This document shows, piece after piece, positions 32,105 to 44,139 of a DNA stretch of 64,000 nucleotides (the first letter of the stretch is position 1; the number at the start of each line of letters is the position of its first letter). Position numbers and translations under genes: made by a program. Origin of the DNA: Schizochytrium sp. TIO01. Its lineage: Eukaryota > Sar > Bigyra > Thraustochytrida > Thraustochytriidae. Location: contig SMSO01000010.1 in NCBI GenBank assembly GCA_004764695.1, positions 1 through 64,000 of the forward strand. The letters are read 5' to 3'. The notes under the pieces are model-generated. The model saw only the letters and a program-made list of their open reading frames with translations. It had not been told where the DNA came from and made no database searches.

Positions 32105-32985
32105 AGAGGTACTGTGCTTGAGATGTGCGTTCAACATTCTGCACCATTCTGCGTTAAGTATTATATCATATGCTCGTTGGTCAGTGGTGCGCTACTTCGT
32201 GGCTTCTTACCTCAAGTTCTTTGGCGCTGCTTAATTTTGATAATCGTTTCGAAGTACATAAGCTGGTGTTCTTTAAGCTTGCCTTGTAGTTCGGGTTCTT
32301 GAAAGTTAGCAGTACTAGCACCTAATTATTCTTCTTTTTCTTTTCCCCGCTTTTTTCCATTTTCCCCGCAGTTCTTCCCAGATCTTGTAACTTATTATCA
32401 TGCACAACCATATAAGAGATTTCGAGCGATTCAAAACTTCTTCTTCTCGTCATCATCAAAATCTGTGGTGTAATTGATGTTTCGCAAAAGGCAGTCCTGT
32501 ACAAGCGATCACTAAGGTTTGCGGCCGAGGTGCTTTAGTCAATCGGCTTTTCTTTAAAAAGAATAGGGTAATAGCTTGTTTTTATCGCTATCAGCCTGCT
32601 GGCCTCTTCTTATTCTGCGATCGAGTTTAGTAGATCTATATCTCTTCTTCTATTCTTCATTCTCTCTAAAGTTACACAAACATTGCACGCACTATCATAT
32701 GCGTACGAATGGCTAACGAAGTATACACGGCCGAGGTTCACCAGCAGCTCCAACGTAACACATTGAGTCCATGTTTCTTCGTCCTCTATGGCCGGGGTCT
32801 TCTTAAATGCTGCACATCACGGCCAACGGAGATGGGTGCAGCCACTGCATTCATCGCAAGTAGCTGGGCACCACAACGATCGAGCGGCGGGAAGCGATTT
32901 AAGGAGAGATTGACTACATACAAGCAACCGCTCTTCGTTATCTGGAGCACTGCAATGAAAGGGGGAAAGAAACGGAAAGAAAAGA

Positions 32986-33010
32986 CATTCATTCATTCAT
33001 TCATTCATTC
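32986..33010. repeat. (ATTC)n microsatellite
   Basis: Six tandem ATTC units. Tetranucleotide repeats of this kind recur through the right half and are absent from the left half. Confidence 0.9.
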
Positions 33011-34910
33011 GCTCCTCTCCTTCTCCTTCTTCTGCTTCGAGACATCTAAAAGCAGATTCTGAGTGACAATCATGATTGATTGATGGCATAAAGAGCAAGA
33101 GAAAAGAAAGAGTGCGGCAAGTTGGATCTGATAGCCAGCCAGAGAGCCAGGAAAAGAACAAGAAGCTATATTCCCTGCACTTAATTCGAAGGAAGAACAG
33201 AACGCTTCTCACGGCCACCGCTGAAAGAACGTTTCTTCTCCTGGACTCCATCCTTCTTTAAAATGAAACAGCGCTAGACTGACTGGTATTAGGTACCCAC
33301 TTCTTTTAAACTAAAAAACAAAAACACACGGAGAACAAAATGTTTTATTTTCAATCTTTACTTTTAACTGAAAACAATTGTTTTTAAATTTATTAAATGA
33401 ACAAAAAGAACAACGTATAAGCAGGCCTATACTTAAAACTTATTTTCATGACTAAAATCGCATCAATTCAAGTTCTTTTCAAGATGGACAGCCATCCAGG
33501 CCCCAAGCCCCTCCGTGGTGGCGGCCGCAGTGCGTTTCGTGGCTGGTGGTTTCCGTCCACAGATATCTCCGCGCCAGATCCGTGGGCGTCAACCTCGTGC
33601 TCTCGTCTGCCTTTCAATCATCCATCCATCAATCCATCCACCCATCGCTGTCGAGGTTTTGCCTCTCTCCAAAGAAGGCGACGGTCTTAGCTTTGCAATT
33701 TGCATCACATTTATGCATTACATTACATTACATTTCCTTTTGATTTGTAAACCCAAATTCGACGCCTCCAGAGCTCTAAGCACAGCCATTCGCTTGAACT
33801 TGCGCGACCTGACGTTCCCTTCGGGCTTGCGATGCGTTTACCCACGTACACTCCTGGCCTCGAGCTCTTTGGGCGTCTGTAGGTCTTCGGATTTCAATCC
33901 ATCGCTTGCGAGCGATGGTGCTCATTTCGAGACCAGTCAGGGTTTAGCCATATAGCTAGCTGCTCAATAGGCTACTCCTATGGGCATCTACTAGCTAGCT
34001 AGCTCTCGAGGTGCGCACTTCGGAAACGGAGACGAACAGAATAAGTGGAGCTCCGAGCAGCCGCAGAAGAACTCGAGGCCTCGAACGAAGCAGCCGCGGA
34101 ATACCAGGATATTCTCGCTAGCAGCCATGGCCAAGGCCTTTCCCCAGCCTCTGTGCTCGTCTTCAGGTTTGCCAGAGCGTACAGATCTGTGGTTTGCAAA
34201 GTTATGGCGTTCAGAAACGTAGTTCAATGGTGATCTCTATATAGTATACCCATGTGGCATTATGTGCAGAGAAAGAGAGAGGTCCTCGTTCTAGGTCCTA
34301 CCTCCAAAGGCTCTTCATAACTCAGGTTCGAGCATTGCCCGTGGATCTGGCTGTGGCTTGGAGCAAGCAAACGCATACAGTTGGCTTGGGGTTACGAAGG
34401 AGCACGCGAAGGGTCCTCGAAGGCTGGAGTGCAGATGCAGTGGACGTCACAGCAATCGAAATGGCAGCAGCCGCTTGGCTTTTTTGCATTTTGGCATCCA
34501 TGGGATCGTTTATTTCAAGGCAAATTACGTCGAAACCAATAGTCGCAGAATATTCTTTGGGCGTCCTTCCTTTTCTTTCATGGACTTAGAAAGGATTGAC
34601 GACTGCAATTGCAGTTGGTTCTTCCTTTGGGCCATGTTTAACGAAGGCGCGGCGGATTCGGCGCGTTACATTCAAGCTCTCTTTGAGGCACGGCGACTGG
34701 AAGATACTAGATATAGTTACTTTTAACTTAAAAAAGGACAGCAAATAAAATAGAATAAGCATACGTCAGCTCAGATAGCCCAGTGGCTATACATATCTAC
34801 ACCCACACGCGAAGTAAATAAATGGTGCAGGTCAATTCGCTCTGCTTTCTCACAGTTCGTGAAATTGCACGAATGAAGAATTGAGAGAACAGAACGAAAG
34901 AAAAAAAGCC

Positions 34911-34962
34911 ACATACACACATACATACACATACATACACATACATACATACATTCATACAT
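34911..34962. repeat. (ACAT/ACAC)n microsatellite
   Basis: About 52 bp of ACATACAC-type units with small variations. A related tract lies at 35644-35682. Confidence 0.9.
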
Positions 34963-35200
34963 AGAGGTAGTAGATAACTAAATACCTCTCAACCACTACC
35001 TACTCTGCGCTTAGAACTGGAAAAGACTACCTTGATAGGTATGTGTGGTGGTGCAATGAGCAGTAGGTACGCGCAGGTAAATCTTGATTGATCAATTCGT
35101 TGAAACCAAGCTTTCAATTCTGTAGAAAACAATCGTAAGCTTTCAAAGCAAAAAATAATTAAATAGAAACATTTATTTTGTAGATTTCCTCTTTGAAAAC

Positions 35201-38200
35201 AAATAAAATTAGATGGTGCATAATTTTATTTATATAATTGTTTATTATTTTTAATTTTAAATAATAATAATAATAATAAAAAGATAATAAAAATGGGGGA
35301 AAAAGAAGTTGGAAATGGCAGGCAAACTGTGGTGTTCTCCTGCTCCCTTCTTCGTACCCACCTATTTTAAAAATACAGTCCAGCCAGTCGCTGCCTGAGA
35401 ATAATAACTGGTAGCTAGCAGGGATTGATTGATTGGTTCACTCAGAATCATCATCTTTGCGACGCAAGTCTCACTCGTCCTTTTGCTGCCCAACCAGCAG
35501 ACGGTTGGATGATCCGAAAGCGGCGTCACCAACCAGAGACCTTCAATAATCTTGACACCCTTACATCAACCATCATCAGCAACATTGATGAGATGAGGCA
35601 TGACCTTTCTTTTTTGTTTGTAGAATCTTTGCTTCCTCTTGAAACATACATACATCATACATACATACATACATACATACACACAAACGTAGGTACGTAG
35701 ATACATATATTATAATAGCTCTCTTGGTCTCCTCCTTCCGCCCGCTCAAAGTGAAATTGACCAGGTTCAAGTTGGGCAGATTTTCATGGTCCAAGTACGC
35801 AGCGTCGCCGGTCTTCACCCGTGGAGACAGAGCTGCTCGCAGAGCTTTTGCACCAGTCGGTCGCAATGTGCGGGTATCGGTGTGGAGGACTCACGACTTC
35901 ATTTCGCATGAAGCAAGGATTAAATCAAATGCAGCTCAAGAGCTTGCTTCGTTCGAAGGCAACCACGAATGTCAAAACGAAGCAATTCTTCTCCAATTTC
36001 ACAGGACTGTTTCCTCTGTGATGCAGCAAAGATGAGATCTCCACTGAGAACTACGACTTTGATTGACAATTATACCTCAATCAGATGCGAAGAAGAAAGA
36101 CACGCGAGTGAACGAAAGAAATTGTAGAGCATCCATGATACATCAGTAGTAGGAGTAGTAGTAGTAGAGGTAGTAGTATTGCGTGTTCTTGTGTTCTTGT
36201 AGTTGGGTAATTATCATCGTTCCTGATTGTGATGCCAAGTTGGACTCCGCAGGTCAAAGAGTCGCCTCAGGAATTAAGTACTCGTGACTTGTCAAGAACT
36301 AGATCTGCAAAGACTCAGACTTGGCTTCAAGATAAAGTCAATGCAGGTCTGCCCAGTGAAAGCTAAGGAGTTTCAGGCAGGCTGGTTCGAAGTTGAACGG
36401 TTGACCAATCTTGAATGGCTGAAAGAATAAAGGTATGATGCTCTAGAAATGCAGCCGTGCGTACCAGTTTTTGCCGGACGCTTTCAGTTAACTATTACTA
36501 AAAAAATCATTTCCTGTTCCAAATTTTCAAGTTCTCTCTCATTTAAAGAAAAGAAAGAAAAAAGTTTTGCCGTGAAGAGAGAATTGGAATGGCCAAGAGA
36601 AAAGAACACACCAAAAGAACGGTTTAGCCCTAAAACCTTTCAATGCATAATTTTATTTTTTACTTCAAAAATTAATATGTATAAATGAAAGAACAGAAAG
36701 AACGGTGTTTTGTTCTGTTTTGTTTTTACGCAAGCATCGAAGGACTCCCTCATTCGAACAACCATTCAATGATGGCGAATGAGGGAGGGATTCTTCTCCA
36801 TAGCTGCCGCAACAAAAACAAAAAGTCAAGGTGCAGGCAGGCTTTATCATGCGCTCAGAGGGTTATCTTTACTTCCGTCAGCCTCGAAAGGCGTGATATC
36901 CGATCTCTACGCACTTAATATCGGGTACAATAAACACAATACAGCGACGAATACTAACTACAAAAGGCAGCAAAATATCTTTTTCCACTCTCTTCGTTTT
37001 TCACGGCCAAAGGCCAAACTGAAAACGATGTCACTCACAGCTTTGTTTGATACAGGCGCTGTTTGAGCCACCTCTCAAGCTGCTCTCTGGAAGGCCTGAG
37101 CAAGCAGGTCTTCAATCGAGGAGGATGCGTGTGCCCTTTCTTCGAGCTAGTTTGTCGATTTCGCTCGGTGGCTCTGGCCAGCCTGGAGTAGGTCTTTGGC
37201 ATCCTTTCTCCTCCTTCTCGCGTCAGTTGAGGCTGAGGCGATGCGCAAGCACAAGAGGAAGGGGCAGAGGGTGCTAGCCTTTCAGGTAGGAGGGGTACTA
37301 GCTAGCTAGCCGAGTAATCTGAATGGCGTCAGCTAATTGATAGATTGATTGATGGTTGACTTTCTGAAAGAGATAAATTGCAGAAGTCAAGCTCGATAAT
37401 GTGGCCTGTTCAGTGGCCGTGCAAAACCCTGTTCTTCAGATCTCCGCGGCGTTGGACAATCGATTTATTTTGCTTCGGCGAGTTCTCTTCCAGGAAAGAA
37501 GAGGAGCGAGAAAAGAGATAGCTAATTTGAGAAAGATGATTTTATCCAAAACATCTTTTCTTTCATTGGTTGAAAACATGATGTTCTCGTTTAGAGTATG
37601 GTTTTATAATTTTGAAAATCACAGTGTTCTCTGAGGAACGAGGCTTTTGCATACTTACACAACAACATGAACGCATGGTTCCCTCGCTCGCTCGCTCGCT
37701 CGGCGAGTTGGTGAAGGCAATGGACAGCTGATTGAGCGCTCTGGGCTGCTTGTATTGTGCAAAATAATGAGCCAATGTGTCGGTTGTGCGGGATTGATTA
37801 AGTGGTATATTGTCCGGGTAGTCCGGTGATGGTTGGCTTTTGTAAACTGCTCTTCTTATGAAGCATTCCAAAGAGGGACTGGTCTCCTATCTTATATAAA
37901 CAAAGCTGGTAGCAGATTTTGACGAAGGACTTGTAATAATCGGCGAGAGAGAGGAAAAGTAATGAGCATTGCCAAGCTTATTTGGAGTTCGCTCGTTTGT
38001 ACACTATGAGTCACTGGCCATCATTGCCAAATCAATGCCATGAATGCGGTGGTGTCAAACTTGAATGGATTACCTTTGTTAAACTCTGGTCGGGTCATGT
38101 AGTTCTCACCACATAGTCAGGTTTCTCAAACCTTGGATTTACTGACTTATTAACCTGACGATCGCCAGCATTTATGTAGACCACCAATCTTAGTTACTAG

Positions 38201-40080
38201 CACTAGCACTGCGTCTCCTAAACTAGTAGTTATCCAAATGAAGGGAGCATCAACTGTCCCCACTTTACTTTTTAAAATTAAAAGTAAATACTGTTTTGCT
38301 ACCAAGAATGAAGAACGAGTGAGTCTGCGGAGCCCACAAGTGACAAGACTAGGTAGGTAGGTAGCTGCTGTTAATTATAGACTATTTAGCAGTGACTTTT
38401 CTTCTACCTCGCCGGTAACGGATGGGCTTGCATGCTACAGCTGTGAAATTTAGCCAAAGTACAATAAGTACAAAATATTTTCTTAGATGGCAGCCTCTGA
38501 TAAGGAGGGCGCTTGAGGAGACCAAATTGAAGCTTATGCACAACGCTGTGCAGCCACAGGTACCATCCATTCAGTTGGATGTGCCACTTTCGCCAATGGC
38601 GGAAGGTGCTTTTCAGGTGCCAGTAACCACCATACATTTTAAAAATGCCACGTGTGCACAAAGCATTAAAAAAAAACATTAAAAAAACATTCAGAATCGT
38701 CATATTTTCTATATTCATTCATCCATCCATTCGATTCTCTTGTGGTGCGGCGAATCTTGTGGCAGCAGCAACATCATTCAACTTAATGCCTTAATTAAGA
38801 TTGTCATAAATGGCGACGAGAGTCTGTCTTATTGTCAATCTTACTATTCATGAAGACGGTAGGTACAACGGGAGTCATCCAGAGGCGAATTTGCTGAAGA
38901 CATTTCACGTGTCATTTCCTCCTCACCTAACACATTAGAAGGACAAGGCTGCTGCGTGATTTATACAGGCAGGCGGACGTTACACCCTTCATAAATCCTC
39001 ACAGAAAAGAAAAAAAAAAGAACTCAGGCTTAGGCAGTCTCTGATTCTTTGTTCAAATTGTGCTGTCAACGAACTGAAGCTGAATATGCAAACTAGTCCT
39101 AACTGCGAGGTTAGAAATCAACAACTTGAATGTAGGAATCCACAAATCACATTTTCCTACTTTATCTAGTTGGAAACAACTTGCAGGATTGAAAAAAAAG
39201 ATACTGGTATCAAACAAAATAAGGCGAAGAAACTTCTGCTTCTTCTGACTTGGAGAACTTTCAAGCTGAGAAAATTATATAACGCTAGAAGCCCAGGACT
39301 GAGATCTTTTTATTTGGCACAGGATCCCAATCTTCTCTCGTGGCCCTGTACGATCGTTCGCAAAGTGTGTCAACGGGTTAGTTCATCTTGTGCAAGAGGG
39401 CAGATGAAGTACGATGAGATTAAAGCAAATCACGCTCACAAGAGTCATAGCATCAACGGCTGACAAACTTGTGCCTCGCAAGATTACTGCCATCAAGCAG
39501 GCAACGAATGGCCGTGGACTCCACCGCCACCGATTCCGCGCACACAAGGGTGCGCGGTACGGGGACTCTTCGTACGTGCCAATGATTCCTCTTTTTCACT
39601 GGTACGGACGGGGCCTAATACTGTTCTTTTTACTTCTTTTTCTTTTAAAAAGATGAATTAAAACTTCTTCTTTCTGCTGTAAGTTGTCGGCGGTATGTAA
39701 CTTAGCAAACTTCAAGCCACAGTTCCAGTTTGGCTTCGGCTGCTCCAAATTGATTGGCGACGAACTTGGAGGTGCTGGAGAGAATCTCAAAGTATTGAGA
39801 TTAACGGTTTGTTGCTTGTGAATCTTTCTATATCTTGATTCAATTCCCTTTCATACCCTCGTTATGAGTCTATAGAGCAAACAAGCTACACCAAGACATT
39901 TCACGGCGCCCGGAGATACTGCTTTCTCTCTGGGTGCAGTACGAAGATGGGAAAAGAACACGAGACACTAACTATTCCTCCGTAACTATTTTACTTTTAT
40001 CATTGTTCTTAGTACTAATTTTATAAATAGAAAAAACATATGTTGAACTTGAAAAAGAGAGAAAGAATAAAGAGAACACT
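35201..40080. other. Gene-poor region with microsatellites
   Basis: No gene can be supported. The stretch includes an AT block with (AAT)n at 35260-35280, (ACAT)n at 35644-35682, AGT/GTA triplets near 36150-36178, a (CTCG)n/(GCTC)n tract at 37681-37704 and GTAG repeats near 38352-38365. Short AT-rich blocks alternate with balanced-composition blocks roughly every 1-1.5 kb. Confidence 0.55.
35644..35682. repeat. (ACAT)n microsatellite
   Basis: About nine ACAT units with one interruption (CATCATAC). Confidence 0.9.
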
Positions 40081-41422
40081 GCCACATTATAATTAAAAAA
40101 AAAAAAAAAAAAAAGAGTCCCGACGAGCGTTCTTGCTTGTTTTTAATTTCCATTTTTAATTTGATTTAATTTATTTTAAATAAAGAATAGAAATCACATC
40201 ATCATTGGGTGTATATCATATCTCTATCTATCGACATTTATCAAACAAATGAGACCCACGGAAACAAAAAACAGCATCTATCAGCAAACGAGTCAATATT
40301 CACGCTCCACCAACCAATCTTGGCCAAAATATCACATTAGATAGCCCTTTATCTCAAGCAAGTAGGCTAAACAAACAAACATCAAGCAAGTTTTGCTTGC
40401 TTGACACAGAATGCAGAAATGTCCAGGAAATCTCTGTCCTGCACGAAGAGAAGCCTAAGAAATTTACCAAGCTCTCAAGCTTGAATGCTTGAATGGAGTG
40501 AGGGTTGTTTTCTGGCTGAAGCCTTTCTTCTTCACCTTTCGTAGGGAATCGACGAATGGGTCGCTCTTGTTTCCTTGCTTTCCTTAGGTACTAGAACGTA
40601 GACTGTACAGCTATTTGCTTTATATATCCAGCCGCTGAGACAATCACGAATTGAATACCGACAACGTTTAAGAACGGGAACGTCATATAGAACACTTATA
40701 CGTACTATCTGCCGCTAAAGAGATAGAACCTATCAAAACTACTACTGTTCAAAGCGTTCTCGGTGTCCTCGAGTAGGAAAAGGTATAGTATGTGCACTGA
40801 GCAAGATAATTTTCTCCTTTTTTTTTCTCTTTCTTTAAATAAAAATAAAATTGCTATTCTTTTTCTACGAAGGCAGCACTACATTTTTGCTTGAAGTAGA
40901 ACCCACCTTAATAGGTCCGCGTACCTTTAAAGCGCAGGGACGGGATACTCTTTTTGCGACAATCGTCACTTCTTCAAGAGTAGAAGAACACTGAAAGCCA
41001 ACCACACCAATCGATGAGATTGCTCTCCATCTCAAGTTGATGGTTCTCTTTCTTTCAAAATGTACTTCTGGGCAGGATTGCGCATAAACAGGCCGTTAGT
41101 AGCTAGACCTTTTAAAAGAGGGAAAGGGAGAGCTCCCTCTGCTCTGAATCTGTGGTGGATATATTTATTTATCCATCTACCAAAGAAGAAACACTTTTAC
41201 TCTTCGCTCACTCGGCTCACCTATCGACCGACCGACCGGCCGATTGACTGATTGGTGCTCGTGAGATCACTGCGCTCTGCGGACCAATAACCAGCTGAAG
41301 ACCTCCTGAAGCAGCGAATCTCACAATCGTAACCGATGATCACGGTTATGATGATTCTCTGGCGGAGTCAGTGGTTGGGGTGCACACCCTGCGTGTCAAT
41401 TTACAACTTTAAAGATCATTTG

Positions 41423-41474
41423 CTTATTTATTTATTGATTGATTTATTTATTGATTGATTGATTGATTGATTTA
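41423..41474. repeat. (TTTA/TTGA)n microsatellite
   Basis: Alternating TTTA and TTGA tetranucleotides over about 52 bp. Confidence 0.9.
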
Positions 41475-42280
41475 TCAAAGGAAGCAATAGACAGAAAGTA
41501 TTCAATTCAACATCCGTATGATTTACGGAGACCATCGACCACACTGGTTTCTCTCTTCGTTCCGCAATTGCACCTGATAAGAGGATGAACGCAGGCAACA
41601 AACTTCGTCTCAGAACTTATTAGAGTGGGAGGCGGTCGGCACTCATCAGCGTTGGTCAGGGACGAAGGAAGAAAAGGAAAAAGTACCACCGAGCAGAAAA
41701 TGCGGCAGAAGAATACACAATTAAGCTTTCTTCAAGTCCTCAGGAGTCAATTAGCAACAATGCGAGTTTGCGATCGATATTGAATGGTCCCTGCTTATTA
41801 CCTACTGCTGCTCTCAGTGTGTTCTACTTTTTTCGGTTCTACTTAAATAGGATTTCAGAAGGTTTTATGACCAAAGATTCTTCTTATTTATTAAACTAAA
41901 ACATCATGTTCTGTTTTGCTTTCAAAACTGAAAAAACAGATGAAGGGAGGAAAAGAGAAAAGAGAAAAGAACAGAAGCAAAAAGTATTTTTATCTTAAAA
42001 AACGATGTTTTCAACTTGAAAGGTGGGTGGTGAGGAAATTGCCTCGGCGTCCAGTTATTCCTACAAGGAAGCGCGAAGCAAGCGGGAAAAAAGCTGTCTT
42101 AGAAATGTTTATTTGGAGTCATGATAAAGACGAATACAACAACCAATCTCCGAAAATTGCAGCATCCATTCAAGGCACGGCCTCTTCCGGAGAGGACCTT
42201 CTTCCTTTGAACAAGATTTGTTCGAATAGCCCAACTTCTGAAGAGAGTGGAAGTACTTAGCACGTATGGTGCATTCATGA

Positions 42281-42318
42281 TATTATATCATATTATATCA
42301 TATTATAATATATTATAC
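42281..42318. repeat. AT-only repetitive tract
   Basis: Three ATATTATATC-like units followed by ATAATATATTATA, able to fold on itself. Confidence 0.8.
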
Positions 42319-44101
42319 CTTTTCTGCAAAAAGGGTATCTACTTCGTTGAAGGATGGTTGGTTTCCTGGCCCCTCTCTCTGTTGCTGCGAAGAAGCAAAA
42401 GGGGGAATGTAATTAAATGCCATTGTATCGTTGATTTGGTCTCGTATTACTTTAGGGAACTTCCCGCTGGCCAGCAGGAATACCTAAGCTTATGCCCCTT
42501 TATGAGTTGCTGTAGACTTCCTTTCCCGCTGTTCGATTCTTTCGAAGGAGCTCTCGCTTCCATACTACAAAATGACAGCTGAGTGTAGGTAACTTACAGC
42601 GCCGTCTCACTCAGCATCATTGTAATTGGCCGCACTCCACGCACGAGACACTGTATGGCATGGCGAATAAGAGGACGAATCACAGCTGATGATGCAGGAG
42701 GCTCCGGGAGAACCTGACAAGCTTATGACGTATCGATTGTCATCGACTCGGTGTGTGAAGGCTCCGAATATGGTGCATGTCACGCATGGTTTGTAAATTG
42801 TCATTAGCTCAACTGCACAGTTCGTTAATTCTTATTTGATTTATTCGTTTCAAGAGAAGAAGAAGAAGAAGACAACATCATGTTGCATTAGTATAAAAAT
42901 ATAATTAATAGGATATACATAGAAGCAGGAGGTGCAACGTGTGAAAAGAAATCATTTGCACTCACTGAGGGCGTCCGCGTGAAAAGAAAGAAAAGAAAAG
43001 AAAAGAAAAGAAATTGATCCAAAGCATTGAGTGGTGGCGTGATACATGAAAACATTACAGAGAAAGTGACCCTTTGTTTGTTGGAAACGGGTAAGAAAAC
43101 AAAATGAGTGCTAGGAAAACAAACATACTTTGGCACTTTCTTTCCGCCTCGTGTCGAGTGGTCGATCGCTTCGAGTTTCGATCTCAGGCTCTTTCCTTCG
43201 GAATTATTTGTTTGAGAATGCGGATTAGAAAGACAGGCAGGAAGAGAAGAAATCTCCCCACAGGCCGTGAAGGGTCCATCATTTCATACTTGTATTCTGC
43301 TGTGAGTGCGTGCAAAGCACATCGCAGAAATTGATACAAGTATAAGGAGCGCACAACAAATTGCCGAGAAAAGTGCCACAAGAGTATGTCGCCTGAACTG
43401 AGGAGAAGCAGCCGGCTGCCATTGGTTCCCAGCAGAAGCAAAGGCCCGGGTAATCTTGTAGAAACTCTGGGCAGGAATCGAGGCAGCAAGCGTGTGGCCT
43501 ACAATTGGTAGGCGGTTCTGCTGGTTTGGGGAATGCTTCGGCACCTCAGCCAATGGCGCTTCGAGTGTCGTTCATGGCAGCAGTTTTACGCATGAGCGAG
43601 TCCAGCTTCACGCAATGAGAGCCTTCTGATTCCCAACTTAAGCAAACCTGCAGAGCTTAAGTTGAAACGGCTGGTGCGGTTCCTCTTCGACTTCGACTCG
43701 CATTCAGTGGTGGGCAGGGCTTTCCGTCTTCCTCACATATACATACATACATTCCTCGCTAGCTAGACACGTGCCTAGTAGCAAATCTAAGGCTCCTTCG
43801 TTCATTGGCCTCTCGCTCCAAACTTTCAGTTCTCTGGAAAAGAACAATTTGGTGGCCATTGGAACGACCGAGGTAAGCACCGTACTAAGGGGATAGGCGT
43901 TCCGTTCTTTCTCTGGGAGCAGCCAGTCGCTCACGTAATTGAAGTAAGTACCTAGTAGTACTTTTTCTTTTCCTTTTCTTTTCTTTTCTTTTCTTGTTGC
44001 AAAGAGTATGAAATGAAAGGTCATGGCGATATACCAAAGGAGTAAAAAAGAACAAAAACTTGAGTAGAAAGCAGTGGAATGAACTATGTCCCCTCTGAAT
44101 T

Positions 44102-44103
44102 GA

Positions 44104-44138
<35 letters not shown>

Positions 44139-44139
44139 C
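44102..44139. repeat. (GAAA)n microsatellite
   Basis: Nine uninterrupted GAAA units. Complementary TTTTC/GAAAA pentamer tracts are at 42981-43013, 43961-43995 and 45697-45727. Confidence 0.95.

Larger units (their letters stand above)
32105..35200. other. Gene-poor region, first part after the viral segment
   Basis: Open frames are short, overlap each other on both strands and show no recognisable protein. The stretch has a simple (ATTC)n repeat at 32986-33010, CTAGCTAG runs near 33990-34005 and an (ACATAC)n-type repeat at 34911-34962. The abrupt fall in coding density from about 90% to nearly none marks a change of DNA type. Spliced host exons could be present but none could be supported. 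Confidence 0.6.

Noticed and set aside
33448-33955. Overlapping plus-strand frames of 65-146 codons
   Set aside because: Three frames are open in the same stretch, none has a recognisable motif, and CATT/ATCC simple repeats explain the lack of stops.
34254-34726. Two overlapping frames of 111 and 122 codons
   Set aside because: No domain, no conserved features, competing frames in the same place; spliced exons cannot be excluded but are not supported.
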